Shown here: positions 44,957 to 55,503 of the stretch, one piece after another
Position numbering within the stretch: position 1 is the first letter of the stretch
Layout of the letters: the number at the start of each line of letters is the position of its first letter
NCBI GenBank assembly: GCA_014084085.1
Contig: NPFB01000020.1
Span: forward strand, 195,080 to 259,079
DNA from: Hondaea fermentalgiana
Taxonomy: Eukaryota > Sar > Bigyra > Thraustochytrida > Thraustochytriidae
DNA length: 64,000 bases
Reading direction: 5' to 3'
The notes under the pieces: model-generated
Told to the model about the DNA's origin: nothing
The model's input: the letters and a program-made list of their open reading frames with translations, nothing else
Database searches by the model: none
Position numbers and translations under genes: made by a program

Positions 44957-46903
44957 TTATTCGTCCCATTGAAAGACAGGCAGGGGATGCGCCTCCGTAG
45001 AGAAGACGTACTTGTCAAGCGGAACTAAATCGTCCGGGGCGTAAAGCAAGTAGAGGTACTTGAGCGTCTCGGCGAGGAAAAACGAGTCCATCTTGTCGTT
45101 CAGTTTGGGCGGGACCTGCGTGACGTCGGCGATGCCGCTGTAGCCACCCGAGGAAACCCGGGCGTGGTTCTCAATGGCACGAAAGATTTCCCAGCCCCAG
45201 TCGCGGTATCTCTGCTTCTTGGTGACGCGCCAAAGGATAAAGAGCGACTCGACAGTCTCCGGCCGAAGGAGCGAGTGCTTGGCGCCATTCTTGGGCATAA
45301 GCTCCGGCGACGAAGGCTGGTCCATGTGCGCGATTTCCGGGGCGAGACCTGTCGCTGTGGTAGAGTACATGGAATAACAGGTTCGCATGAGGCGCTCTGC
45401 AATGGCCAAGTGGCTCCTGGCCCGATCATGGGCCACTTTGGAACCCGCGCCACGCACAGACCCGAGCGCCAACATGCCCGGCACGAAACACACGAGGTGA
45501 TCCATTTTTTTGATGGGATCATAAGGTTTCTTCATATTGAGCTCGGCAAGATAGGTGTAACGCTCGGGACCACTCGTCTGATGCAAGAGATGATTTGTCA
45601 TGCCCGTCATGGATGTTTCATACATTTGCAAAAGCCACTGCTCGCTGCGGTCTGATTGCAGATAAGACTTCAGAAAATACTCGTAGAGGCTGTCACCCCG
45701 CGCGCCAAATGTAATAATGGGTTCTCCCGTTGCGCGGCCTGTCTCGGGATGGACATACATTGGAAAGAGTCCGTCGTAAACGTCGGAGCTCGATCCTGTG
45801 CGCATCTGCTTTTCGAAAAAGTGCAAGACGCGGTCCACCTTATTTCGGTACTCGCGTTTGCCCGTGAGCTTGGCCAAATACCGAAACTCCATCTGGAGCG
45901 TTCCGGCTTCAGCTACGGAGCTGGCTTGGCTCACCCAGCTCGGATTGTACTTTTTCCCTGTCTTGAGACCCAACGTGCCGTACGGGATTCCAGTTTTGCT
46001 GTCAAATGCAGGTAACAGTCTTTGCCCTAAATCATCGGCCAGATCCAACAACGCCGTGCGGCCAGACAGCGCGTACGCACTGAGCAGGCCTCCCACCACG
46101 CGAATTGTCGTTTCAAAAACGTTAATGTCTTCTTGATGGCCAAACTTGAGCTCTTGCACGACCCATGCGTACTGTTCCTCAAAAACATCATCAAGATTCA
46201 TGATGAGAGCCGTGTCCATGCTGTCCAGAATGGAAATGGCCATGCCAAGGAAATCATCGCTGCCACGTTTTGTTTTAGGATGCAGCGAGTCCTTGCCCCA
46301 GGCGTACGTTTTGTACCCGCGCCAAGCGTGCAAAAACGCATCGCGGACCGCAGTTTGCCGCGATCTGGCAAGCGCTTCAGCTTCCGCATCCAGATGTGGC
46401 TCAGTGACGGGTGCCGCTTCGCCAACTGCGTCATCATCGCCGTCGGCAGCATTGGCGGAAAAGTCGAGACTGTTGGAACGAAAGGAGCCTCGTCGACTGA
46501 ATGGAGCTTGAAGAGAAGGGGCGATGAGATCTCGAGCGACAGTGGCAAGGTGGACAGCCGCCAGCAGACAGACTGAGAAACAGACGGCGAATCCAAGAAG
46601 TTCGGCCATACTTCGTGGTCTGTTCTGGTGTGCATGCATCCTGGCCATCCGCTTGTCCGCGTCGCTCTCTGAGCGTGGCAGGTCGCGCGTACTCCCAAGC
46701 AACGTGTCGCTGTTCATGCCGCCATTGCCGCTGTTGCTGCTGCTGCTATTGCTGCTGCTATCGACGAAGAGTGTTGTTGCCCGCAAGCTCTCACCGTTTG
46801 CGCAGTCGGCCGCCATTGTCCAGGGCACGCTCGAGGAGGACGCCATGGCTGCAGGCGGGCGCCCGGAGGCCGTCGCGGCCCCTCGCGATCGCAAGTCGCT
46901 CAT
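44957..46903 (-). CDS. GH47 class I alpha-1,2-mannosidase (ER/Golgi)
   Basis: A 648-residue type II membrane glycosidase that trims alpha-1,2-mannose from N-glycans in the secretory pathway. The cytosolic tail is Ser-rich and followed by one signal-anchor helix (about residues 100-122, LLGFAVCFSVCLLAAVHLA). The GH47 barrel begins with WRGYKTYAWGKDSL and DSMDTALIMNL. Marks include FGARGDSLYEY, a pair of Cys in CFVPGM and RTCYSMY (the conserved disulfide), LRPETVESLFILWR with its catalytic acidic residue, and FSTEAHP at the end with the Ca2+-site Thr. ER (MAN1B1-type) and Golgi members cannot be told apart by eye. The open frame starts at TTG 46924; ATG at 46903 (A at -3) is used. Stop TAA, 200 bases before the rhodanese ATG. 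Confidence 0.93.
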   Translation of the reverse strand: MSDLRSRGAATASGRPPAAMASSSSVPWTMAADCANGESLRATTLFVDSSSNSSSSNSGNGGMNSDTLLGSTRDLPRSESDADKRMARMHAHQNRPRSMAELLGFAVCFSVCLLAAVHLATVARDLIAPSLQAPFSRRGSFRSNSLDFSANAADGDDDAVGEAAPVTEPHLDAEAEALARSRQTAVRDAFLHAWRGYKTYAWGKDSLHPKTKRGSDDFLGMAISILDSMDTALIMNLDDVFEEQYAWVVQELKFGHQEDINVFETTIRVVGGLLSAYALSGRTALLDLADDLGQRLLPAFDSKTGIPYGTLGLKTGKKYNPSWVSQASSVAEAGTLQMEFRYLAKLTGKREYRNKVDRVLHFFEKQMRTGSSSDVYDGLFPMYVHPETGRATGEPIITFGARGDSLYEYFLKSYLQSDRSEQWLLQMYETSMTGMTNHLLHQTSGPERYTYLAELNMKKPYDPIKKMDHLVCFVPGMLALGSVRGAGSKVAHDRARSHLAIAERLMRTCYSMYSTTATGLAPEIAHMDQPSSPELMPKNGAKHSLLRPETVESLFILWRVTKKQRYRDWGWEIFRAIENHARVSSGGYSGIADVTQVPPKLNDKMDSFFLAETLKYLYLLYAPDDLVPLDKYVFSTEAHPLPVFQWDE

Positions 46904-48202
46904 CTTGTCATCGATTCTTTCCAATCTTCGGAGTTTACTAGTAGCCTATACCGACCTATACTCACTGTCAGGTTTACAACAGGCCTTCGATGATCTCCCG
47001 TCACATAACAACCATGGAACCCCGAGGACAGGGACTGCGACCACACGCCCGGCCACCCAGCTCGAGAAGCGGGATTCCAATGCCAGGAGAATGGAAAGAA
47101 AGGAGGGAAGGAGGAGGACGTCCGCAAGCTTGCCAAAGGTGCTTGCCGTTCATCACCTGCCGACCCAGGTTGTCAGTCTCTCGCTCTCCAATTTCTCTGT
47201 GCATGCCTTCATTTATTTTTTTTACGCCTTCTGGTCGTCGCCATCTCGAAAGCTTGCTGTCGGGCACCGGCCTGCTCTCAGCAGGCCCGCATCCTCCTCC
47301 CTTTCTTTTCTTGCTTTGTGCAGTGGGGCTAGCGCGCATCCTCGGAGAAGACAGACGTCTTCTCGCGCAACTTGGAACGACTCGCGTCCGTGCATCTTGG
47401 GCTGGCTGATTGATCGACGAGCACTGATTTGGTCGTAAAAGTGCGTCCCACTGTGCTCCGCTATTCAAAGCGTGCGCGGGGTCCGGTATATCTTGCCCCC
47501 GTATCGGAAACGAGGACACAGACCCACGGCGGTAGCGGATATGACGCCGGGTCCGGTGCGGCGGCCGAGCGGAAAACGGTTATCCGAGTTCTTGCCCGAA
47601 ACGACCGCGCAAACGGGGCTCGAGAGCGAGACGGCGAGCGGCAAAGCGACGACGACGCCGCAAGAGAAGGAGGAGGAGGAGGAGGAGCCGGAGGAGGAGA
47701 AATAACTGGCAGGTAAGGGAAAAGCAGGCCCAGCCAGATCTGCAACCAATTCGATTGACGTGACAGGCCACACTCGCGCAGCCGCGATCGCCGAGCACCC
47801 TCGCCGGGACCCACCCTCGGGCTAGAACGGAGGAGAGGAGGCCTCAAAGACCGGGCGGGACCAACAAGCTAGCGCGTGGCGGCGGCGGTGGCCTTGCCCT
47901 ACACTGCTTTGCTTTGCATTGCCTTGTCTTGCAAGAGCAAAGACACAGGGGGACTTTGGGCTGTTGCAAATTCGCCTTCATTCATACCAGAAAACAGACG
48001 AAACAGTCCTCACCTCGCGAGCGATTACGTCGGCGCTGCCTACAATTCGGGCGAGCGCACGAAGCAAACACGGCAAGCCAAGACTAGACGTCGTCATCAG
48101 CAGCTCAGCCCGGCCCATTCATCTTTCTCCTTCGCGACTTGCTTTCCCAAAGCAAAGGTAGAGAAAGCAACACAAACATAAACATCGACTTTAAACGGTA
48201 CG
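46904..48202. other. Divergent intergenic region between mannosidase and ASPM-like gene
   Basis: 1.3 kb with no supported gene; frames over it give compositionally biased peptides. It includes a GGAGGAGGAGGAGGAGG run near 47669-47687 and a GCTTT/GCCTT pentanucleotide tract at 47904-47932. Promoters and 5' UTRs of both divergent genes must lie here; a 5' UTR intron is possible. Confidence 0.5.
47904..47932. repeat. (GCTTT)n-like pentanucleotide tract
   Basis: TGCTTTGCTTTGCATTGCC continues as TTGTCTTGC, an imperfect pentanucleotide repeat about 270-300 bases upstream of the ASPM-like ATG. It is the complement of the AAAGC tract at 43365. Confidence 0.65.
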
Positions 48203-51200
48203 ATGAGTAAAGGCACAGCGTTCGAAATCCAATGGACACCACCACCGGCGGTGCGCGTCTTGGATGAGGAGAGCCAGGAACTAAGCGAGTTCGGACTGGA
48301 CGAGGAACCAGAAAATTTTGACATTGCCATTCGCGGCGAAGATGAGTCAAAGCATGCTGCCGGCAACGAGCCCACGCGCGTGGAAGTGGTCCTGCAAAAC
48401 GTGCAGCAACAGTCCATGCTCGACTTCGGCTCGCGAAACGTTCTCGAGTCTTCGGATGCGGAACCCTACGTTGGCGAGTTTGTGCTTCGGAATAACGCCA
48501 CGGAGCTCGTCGCCGTCCGTGCAGAACGCTTTAGCACGCGCAACGGCTTCGAGATCCTCGATGCAAGTGGCGGCGAAGCCCTGTACGAGATCCCCCCCGA
48601 AAGCACCGCGATCTGCTCGATTGCATGGCGGCCAGCATCCGCTGGCGGTGTGCGGCAGAGCATTTCTTTCAGCCTCCTCAACGCACAGCGCCGCCGCATT
48701 CGCGTTGGCGCTTTCGTGTGCGGTGTCGCCAAGACAGCAGACAATAAGAAACTCCGCCTCGGAGGCAAACCGAGGGCAGCGCGCCATGCAAGCACCGGCG
48801 GCGGCCCGAAACCTCTGCACCGATTCAAGGGCACAGAAAACTCATCGCGTGGTGTCAACAAAGCGCCTCTCGGGGTGTCAGACAAGGCAAATCGGCCACA
48901 CAACTCCCTCGCAAGAACTAACGCAGACCGTGACGCAAATGTGTCCAAACCGGCGTTAACCGGCTCAAAATCGCGAACGACATCGCAGTCTGCCCGCCCA
49001 GCTGCTTCGCTGCGCCTTCGGAGACAGCCCAATGCACAAAAGTCGACCACGCTCACCAATGTTGGTCACCGGGACCTGAAAATGCGACAGGTGTCCTACG
49101 ACGAGCGCTGGATGGAAAAGCAAGAAAAGGGCTTTGCAGCATGGCTCAACTTTGTCATGGACCCAGAAATGTCCGATGTCAGTGAAGAGGCGCAGACCGA
49201 GGCGGTGCCTCGGCTCGCGCTCGCAGAACTTGCACGCAAGCAGCGACACGCTGCGTTGCAGCGACGTGCCTTTGTAGTCATGCACAGCCCTGAGATGGAG
49301 GCCACAAGCCTCCAAATCGACCGCGAAATTGCGAGCGGAGGCATCTCCATTCGAGCTGATCGCGACATGTTCAAAGATCTCGGGCTGCGGCGCATGGTGC
49401 TCGACATGCTGTTCTGCTACCAAGATGCATGGCTGCGCATCGGTCTCGACACCGTCCTTGGAGGGCACACTCTCCAACACCACGCGGCGCGTCGCTCCAT
49501 GAAGCGTTTCGCGACGACATACTTTCTCGGAGACCCCGAGCTCGACGAGGAGTACCGCGCGACAAAGAAGGGACTCTTTGACGAAAATCCCGAATACAAG
49601 CAAGAGATGCGCCGGCGCACCCTGCGTCGCTTCCTCAAACTTGTCATCTTCCTGGACCGTGCCAAGCAGGCAAGCCTCATCGATCACCCAAGCTGCCTCT
49701 TTCGCGTGGACTCCCCGATCAAGTCCTCTGCAGACATGCTCATCAACTTTGCCAAAGAGTTTCTTGCGGGCGAGGGCAATGTCCTCCGACACCTTCAAAA
49801 CTCGTGCGCCTACACGCTGCACCACGAACAGCGCAAACTCGACGAGTTTGACTTTCGCGTCACAAATTTGGCTGTCGATCTGCGCGACGGCTTGCGGCTC
49901 TCGCGTGCTGTAGAGCTTCTCACAGACAACAGAGACCGCACATTGTCAGAGCTCATGCGCGCTCCGGCTGTCAGTCGTCTGCAAAAGCTGCACAACACGG
50001 ACGTGGCCCTCAAGGAGCTCGAACGCCAGGGCGTAAGCCTGGTATTTTCCCACAACACGGCGGCCGGATTGGCGCGCGCGCAAATGCCCGTCAAACCGGA
50101 AACGATCAGCAACCGCGACATTGTCGACGGCGACAGGCGCAAGACTCTTGCGTTGCTGTGGAAGATGATCCTCAAGTGGAAGCTCGATGGCGTCCTCCCG
50201 GAGGAAGCACTTTGTGACGAGACATCACGCGTGCGTACCATGCATGGAAAGACCGCCTCCCGCATCATGGCCAAGTCTGAGGAGCTCGCCAAACATCACA
50301 AGATGCAAGTGCGGGCGCAGCGCGGAGAGGCCACCGCAGAAGAAAACCAAGAGACTGAGCATACGGAGGCCGCCATGGACGTTCTATTGCGCTGGTGCCA
50401 GAGCATCTGCGCGCATCATGGCATGCGTGTGGCCAACTTTACGACCTCCATGGCCTCTGGCCGCGCGCTCTGCCTGCTCATCCACCACTACCATCCGGGT
50501 CTTCTTCCGCGTGAGTCCATTCGCGAGACCACCGTCGACGTTTGCCGTGCAAGACACCCAGAAAGCTATGCTGCAGATCTCGACTGGGCTGTGCACAACG
50601 TGCAGGACATGCCGCGATCAGAGTACCGTCGAAGCCTCGAAAACGAGCGAGCAAACTTTCAGCTTGTCAACGAGTGCGCCACCGCGTTGGGATCCGTCCC
50701 GGTGCTCCTTCCCCAATTCGATTCCGAGAATGTCCCCGAGGAGAAGATGATGCTTCTCTTTGTCACGTATCTTTCGTCACGTTTGCTCGTATCGCGCGAT
50801 GAAATTGCTGCCGCGACGCGGATCCAGGCCGTTTGGCGCCAGCATTACCGCGGCAGGTACCTGCGCGAACTCGGAGAGAGGTCTCTGGACGCTGCTCTCG
50901 TCATTCAAAAGTACACGAGGGGCCTGCTTGCGCGACAATTTCTTCGCAAGGATCGCATGGCCCGCAAACTGCAGGCCTTTGCGCGCGGCTACCCGATGCG
51001 TCTTGCCTATTGTGATTTGCGCGATGCGGCAATCACTTTGCAAGCCTTTTTCCGCTGCCGTGCTACGTACGAGATCTATAACGCTGTGTTGAGCATGATT
51101 GTGCAAGTCCAGGCTGTCGTGCGGCGTCACCAGGCCTGCATTCGGACGCGAACCCTTCGCGCCAAGGAGACTGCCGCGGTCGCCATTCAGGCGTTTGTAC

Positions 51201-54200
51201 GCGGCCACAACCAGCGTATGAACCTCTTGTACGAGATGTCCGCTGCGGTGACGATCCAGTCGCTTGTTCGCGGGTTTCTGGACCGGCGCTGGCAGCAACG
51301 CTCCAAGATTGCTGTTGTGCACATGCAAGCTTTTGTTCGAGGATCCGTCCTTGTGCGTCGCGGCTTCCTCACGCTGAAAGATCACGCCATCGCAATGCAG
51401 GCTCTCTCGCGTGGAGTAGCAGTACGTCGGCAGATGAGATGCATGCAAGGTGCGGCACTTCGTCTGCAAACGGTGTGGCGCCGCCATGCCGCTGAAACAT
51501 CGTGGTTGCAAATTCGTTCTGCATCGATTCGTCTGCAAGCCATGGCACGTCAGCGTTACCATATGACCCGATACACGATGCTGCAGGAGAAGACAATTGT
51601 CTTGCAGAATGCAATGCGCGCCTATTTTGCACGAAAACGCTTCGCTGCAGCTGAAGATGCCTGCATCAAGGTGCAAGCCTTTTTGCGCATGGCTCTCGCG
51701 CAGACGCACTACCAGGAGATGACCCGCGCAGCCATCACAATTCAGGCTTGTGTTCGTCAGGACCGAATTCGCGGCATGTATCGCTTCGTTCGGGAATCCA
51801 TTATCGAGATTCAGGCAGCATGGCGGGGATGCCAGGTACGTTCGCAGCTGACCGTGCGTCATACAGCAGCGACGGCTATCCAGGCAGCCGTACGAGGTGC
51901 GCACGCTCGTTCCATGTGCCGCGCACAGATTCGCGACATTACCCGTGTTCAATCTCTCGCGCGCCGCCATCGTGCCTGCTGCCAAGTTGCACTCACCCGG
52001 CGTCGCATTGTCAAGGTTCAGTCTCTCGCACGGGCTTGGGCGGCACGTCACGCTCTGGCAAAGCAGACAACGGCCGCAGTCAAGCTCGAAAGCGTTCTCC
52101 GCATGCACGTTATCCGCACGCAGTTCCTCTACATTCGCACAGCGACGGTGCGCATCCAATCATGGGTACGCAAATGCGCAGCTGTTCATAACTTGCACCA
52201 GGCGCAGGACGCAGCAATTCAACTGCAGGCGATGGCGCGCATGTGGCGCGCATCTCACATGCTTTTGATCCAGCGTAATGCCGCGCTTCGCGTCGAATCA
52301 CAGGTCCGCATGCTTCTTTCGCGGAAACGGTTCCTTGGGGCAAAGCAAGTCGCTCTCTTTGCGCAATCTCACGCCCGGAGAATCCAGGCTCAGCGTGCCT
52401 TTGACGAGAAATTTGCCCAAGCCGTTCAGGTTCAGGCTGGCGTACGTGCTCTTCTTGCTCGAAAGGAATTCTTGACCAAGCGCAATGCCGCCATCGCAGT
52501 CCAGAGCTCTGTTCGCGCCCACCAGGCCCAGCAGCACCTCCTCCGCGCTCGAAAGGTCGCCATCTTTTGCCAGAGCAATGCCCGCAGGCTTCAGACGCGG
52601 CGCGCATGTGCCAGTAAGCTGGCCCAGATCGTCCAGGCACAGGCCGCTGCTCGGACGCTTCTCGAACGCAAGCGCTTTCTTCGAGAGCGCAAGAGCATCG
52701 TTACCGTGCAAAGTCTCTTTCGTGCTCGAGTGGCGCAGCAAACGCTGCTCAAGGCCAAGCGAGCTGCGGTGTTTGCTCAAGCCCACGCGCGCCGCATGAA
52801 TGCACAGCGTGAATTCTCTGCCAAGGTGGCTTGTGTCACAAAGACGCAGGCGTTTACGCGAGCAGCACTTGGACGCATGCAGTATCTGCGCACGCGGGCC
52901 GCTGTGGTCAAGTTGCAGAGTATCGCACGCACCCAGCAAGCGACGCGTTTGGCCGAACAGCACCGCTGCGCTGTCCTTACGATCCAGAGCCTGGCTCGTG
53001 GCATTTGCGCTCGGTCAGCCGCAGATGCACGTCGCGCCGCCGTTGTCGAGGTACAAGCGTTTGCACGCACAGTGCTTGCGCGAGTGTGCTTTTTGCGCAC
53101 TCGCGCTGCGGTAATCAAGCTGCAGAGTGTCTCTCGCACCCAGCAGGCAACACGCTTGGCTCAGCAGCACCGCTGTGCTATTGTCACGATCCAGAGCTTC
53201 GCTCGTGGCATTTGCGCTCGTACAGCTGCAAAATCTCGACGCGTCGCCATTCTCGAAGTGCAAGCGTTTGCGCGCACAGCGCTTGAACGCATGCAATTTT
53301 TACGCATTCGGACCGCGGTGATCAAGCTGCAAAGCATTGCCCGGACCCAGCAGGCAACACGTTTGGCCGAGCAGCACCGCTACGCCATCGTCACGATTCA
53401 GAGCCTCGCTCGTGGCATTTGCGCTCGTGCAGCTGCAAACTCGCGCCGCGCCGCCATCCTCAAGCTACAAGCGCTCGCACGTCGCGTGCGAGCCGAGGAG
53501 GAACTTCGAAATGCCAAGCTTGCGGCTGTGACGGTACAGACTGCGTTTCGAGCTTCGCAAGCCCGCAGCAAGCTTGCTGTTTCCCGCCATGCTGGCACTG
53601 TCATTCAAGCCGTGGCGCGCATGTGGATCTGCCAACGTGAGCTCGCCGAGCAACGGCAGGCTTGTAACAAGATTCAGACGGCCTGGCGCAGACACGCAGC
53701 TCAACAGCACTTTTCTCGGATCCGCACCAGCACTGTCAAGATCCAGGCGTTCTTCCGCGCGTTCGAAATGCGCGAAATTTGGCTCGTCGTTCGCAGGTCA
53801 ACGGTGACAGTGCAGTCGTGTGCCCGCATGTGGGCCGAGCAAAGTCGCTACAAGATGCAGCGCCAGAGTGCGTTGCAAGTGCAGGCGGCATGGCGTGGAC
53901 GCGCAGTACGGAAGCACATTGCGCTTCAGCATGCGTGCGCCACGCGCCTGCAGGCTTGGACAAGGGCCGTACAGGCCACAAATGCTTTTCGTGCAACTGT
54001 GGACAAGGCGACGCTCATCCAGGCAGCCTTCCGCGGCGCTTCTGCACGCAATGATTTGCGTCTGCAGCATGCAGCTGCAACCAAGATTTCCTCGTGTGGC
54101 CGCATGGCTGTTGCCCGTATGGAGTTCCAGCGCTCGCTGCGACAGATTATTATGGCACAAGCTGCGGTGCGCAGACTACAGGCGCGTGTGGTGTCCTGCA

Positions 54201-55339
54201 AGCGGCGTCAGGCTGTGGTCCGCATTCAGTCCCTCTGGCGACGGTCCCTTGTCTTGCAACGCTTGGCGGTTGAGCGTCGTGCCGTGGTATGTCTCCAGGC
54301 GCTGTCACGAGGAGCTGCGGCTCGTCGCCAAGTAGCGGCAACGCGTCGCGCAGTTGTTGTGATGCAGTCGCTTGGGCGCATGATCTTGGCGAGGCGCGTG
54401 GCCATGGAGCGACAGCGAGCTGTGGTCAAAACGCAAGCGATTTGCAGGGGTTGGCTGGTGCGAGAGAGCCTTCGAGGCTTCGCGCGAGACATTACTCTCG
54501 CCCAGAGCTGGGTGCGCATGCGTCAAGCGCGTCGCAGGTTTGTCTCCCAGAGCGACGCGGCATGCAAGATTCAATGCTTTGCGAAAAAGTACTGCCTGGC
54601 TCACCTTGCGCAAATGCGCGGCTTTTGCAAGCTGCAAGCAATTTACCGCGGCTGGAAGGTGCGCGCGGCACGCTCCAAGGAATTGGCACGGATTCAGCGC
54701 CGTCTCGCCGCGGCACGTGCAAAGGCCACGGACGACATGACTCTCGGGGCTCGCACCAAGTCTGCGCTCACGTGGCTTCTCGAAAGCAAGAACCTGGGTG
54801 CTATTCGTAATGCGTGCGAAACGCTCCAGGTATCTACACGGTACCCGACCATGGCCGAGGCCTTTCTCGACTCAACTGCGAGCGACGTGCTCTTTGCACT
54901 GGTTCACTCATGCAACCGGAGTCTGCCGCATATGAAGCTGCTGGAGATCGCCTTGCAGATTCTGTTGCAAGTCGCAAAGCAAGACCGGCCCCGCAACTAC
55001 GAGCGCCTCTTTGCGAACAAGGAGGCGAGCGCCAGCTCCATTTTGGACCTGATGCAAATGTTTCGCGACCAGGTTCGCATTTTCGCCAAGGCGCTCGCTC
55101 TCCTTGACTACTTTTGCTCTGACTCGAGCCGAGCCATCAACTACATTGTGGACAACCATGAGCTGCAGCGGCGTTTGCAGCAAATCGAGCACATTTTGCG
55201 TCGTAAGTGCGACATCAACAAGCAGCATCGCCCTGGTCGACCAGGGCCGGCTCAGTCGGAGCGGGTGAAGAAGGAGCAACTTGAAGTCCGCCAGCATGCC
55301 AAGCTCCGACGCCTGCTCGATGAGCTCGACGAGTACTAA
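48203..55339 (+). CDS. ASPM: ASPM-like protein (ASH domain, two CH domains, about 55 IQ motifs)
   Basis: A 2378-residue protein with the complete ASPM/Asp layout. An ASH (ASPM-SPD2-hydin) immunoglobulin-like domain lies at about 65-180, a basic linker at 180-300, and two calponin-homology domains at about 545-660 and 723-862 (the second with LLRWCQSICAHHGMRVANF and GRALCLLIHHYHP). A block of roughly fifty to sixty IQ motifs runs from about 870 to 2170 (IQxxxRxxxxR, spaced 21-24 residues), ending in an armadillo-like tail. ASPM binds microtubule minus ends at spindle poles, with calmodulin on its IQ motifs. Human ASPM has a longer IQ array. ATG at 48203 has A at -3; stop TAA. It converges with DPH7, 164 bases apart. 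Confidence 0.94.
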   Translation: MSKGTAFEIQWTPPPAVRVLDEESQELSEFGLDEEPENFDIAIRGEDESKHAAGNEPTRVEVVLQNVQQQSMLDFGSRNVLESSDAEPYVGEFVLRNNATELVAVRAERFSTRNGFEILDASGGEALYEIPPESTAICSIAWRPASAGGVRQSISFSLLNAQRRRIRVGAFVCGVAKTADNKKLRLGGKPRAARHASTGGGPKPLHRFKGTENSSRGVNKAPLGVSDKANRPHNSLARTNADRDANVSKPALTGSKSRTTSQSARPAASLRLRRQPNAQKSTTLTNVGHRDLKMRQVSYDERWMEKQEKGFAAWLNFVMDPEMSDVSEEAQTEAVPRLALAELARKQRHAALQRRAFVVMHSPEMEATSLQIDREIASGGISIRADRDMFKDLGLRRMVLDMLFCYQDAWLRIGLDTVLGGHTLQHHAARRSMKRFATTYFLGDPELDEEYRATKKGLFDENPEYKQEMRRRTLRRFLKLVIFLDRAKQASLIDHPSCLFRVDSPIKSSADMLINFAKEFLAGEGNVLRHLQNSCAYTLHHEQRKLDEFDFRVTNLAVDLRDGLRLSRAVELLTDNRDRTLSELMRAPAVSRLQKLHNTDVALKELERQGVSLVFSHNTAAGLARAQMPVKPETISNRDIVDGDRRKTLALLWKMILKWKLDGVLPEEALCDETSRVRTMHGKTASRIMAKSEELAKHHKMQVRAQRGEATAEENQETEHTEAAMDVLLRWCQSICAHHGMRVANFTTSMASGRALCLLIHHYHPGLLPRESIRETTVDVCRARHPESYAADLDWAVHNVQDMPRSEYRRSLENERANFQLVNECATALGSVPVLLPQFDSENVPEEKMMLLFVTYLSSRLLVSRDEIAAATRIQAVWRQHYRGRYLRELGERSLDAALVIQKYTRGLLARQFLRKDRMARKLQAFARGYPMRLAYCDLRDAAITLQAFFRCRATYEIYNAVLSMIVQVQAVVRRHQACIRTRTLRAKETAAVAIQAFVRGHNQRMNLLYEMSAAVTIQSLVRGFLDRRWQQRSKIAVVHMQAFVRGSVLVRRGFLTLKDHAIAMQALSRGVAVRRQMRCMQGAALRLQTVWRRHAAETSWLQIRSASIRLQAMARQRYHMTRYTMLQEKTIVLQNAMRAYFARKRFAAAEDACIKVQAFLRMALAQTHYQEMTRAAITIQACVRQDRIRGMYRFVRESIIEIQAAWRGCQVRSQLTVRHTAATAIQAAVRGAHARSMCRAQIRDITRVQSLARRHRACCQVALTRRRIVKVQSLARAWAARHALAKQTTAAVKLESVLRMHVIRTQFLYIRTATVRIQSWVRKCAAVHNLHQAQDAAIQLQAMARMWRASHMLLIQRNAALRVESQVRMLLSRKRFLGAKQVALFAQSHARRIQAQRAFDEKFAQAVQVQAGVRALLARKEFLTKRNAAIAVQSSVRAHQAQQHLLRARKVAIFCQSNARRLQTRRACASKLAQIVQAQAAARTLLERKRFLRERKSIVTVQSLFRARVAQQTLLKAKRAAVFAQAHARRMNAQREFSAKVACVTKTQAFTRAALGRMQYLRTRAAVVKLQSIARTQQATRLAEQHRCAVLTIQSLARGICARSAADARRAAVVEVQAFARTVLARVCFLRTRAAVIKLQSVSRTQQATRLAQQHRCAIVTIQSFARGICARTAAKSRRVAILEVQAFARTALERMQFLRIRTAVIKLQSIARTQQATRLAEQHRYAIVTIQSLARGICARAAANSRRAAILKLQALARRVRAEEELRNAKLAAVTVQTAFRASQARSKLAVSRHAGTVIQAVARMWICQRELAEQRQACNKIQTAWRRHAAQQHFSRIRTSTVKIQAFFRAFEMREIWLVVRRSTVTVQSCARMWAEQSRYKMQRQSALQVQAAWRGRAVRKHIALQHACATRLQAWTRAVQATNAFRATVDKATLIQAAFRGASARNDLRLQHAAATKISSCGRMAVARMEFQRSLRQIIMAQAAVRRLQARVVSCKRRQAVVRIQSLWRRSLVLQRLAVERRAVVCLQALSRGAAARRQVAATRRAVVVMQSLGRMILARRVAMERQRAVVKTQAICRGWLVRESLRGFARDITLAQSWVRMRQARRRFVSQSDAACKIQCFAKKYCLAHLAQMRGFCKLQAIYRGWKVRAARSKELARIQRRLAAARAKATDDMTLGARTKSALTWLLESKNLGAIRNACETLQVSTRYPTMAEAFLDSTASDVLFALVHSCNRSLPHMKLLEIALQILLQVAKQDRPRNYERLFANKEASASSILDLMQMFRDQVRIFAKALALLDYFCSDSSRAINYIVDNHELQRRLQQIEHILRRKCDINKQHRPGRPGPAQSERVKKEQLEVRQHAKLRRLLDELDEY
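52895..53515 (+). repeat. Higher-order repeat of 207 bp inside the ASPM IQ array
   Basis: Three successive 207-base (69-residue, three-IQ) units start at 52895, 53102 and 53309. They are marked by VKLQS/IKLQS, then ARTQQATRLA and ARGICAR at fixed spacing. The two complete repeats are much more alike than other IQ units, and the third diverges near its end. Confidence 0.85.
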
Positions 55340-55503
55340 GCTAGACCAGCCAACTAGGCCCAGCCTTGGAATAGGTCCAGGTTCAGATGGATAAAGAAGA
55401 ATGTATGATACACTTTGTGGAAATGATGGCTTGTTCACGTAATCATGATAATACAATGTGAAGAGGATTTTCTCCTAATTTTCACCAACGCTAAGCGGCA
55501 TAG

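Noticed and set aside
44757..44969. Longer N-terminus for the rhodanese starting at ATG 44969
   Set aside because: It would overlap the end of the mannosidase coding region by 13 bases, and ATG 44756 has a better context; not excluded by sequence alone.
46524..47438. 304-codon plus-strand frame over the mannosidase start and the upstream spacer
   Set aside because: Its first third is antisense to the GH47 gene and the rest has biased, domain-free composition.
50777..52159. 460-codon minus-strand frame inside the ASPM IQ array
   Set aside because: It is a shadow of the repetitive IQ coding sequence; the plus-strand frame has clear motif structure.
52895..53515. Regular direct repeats considered as a CRISPR-like or satellite array
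   Set aside because: Units are fully coding IQ motifs in frame, in a eukaryotic gene, without spacers.
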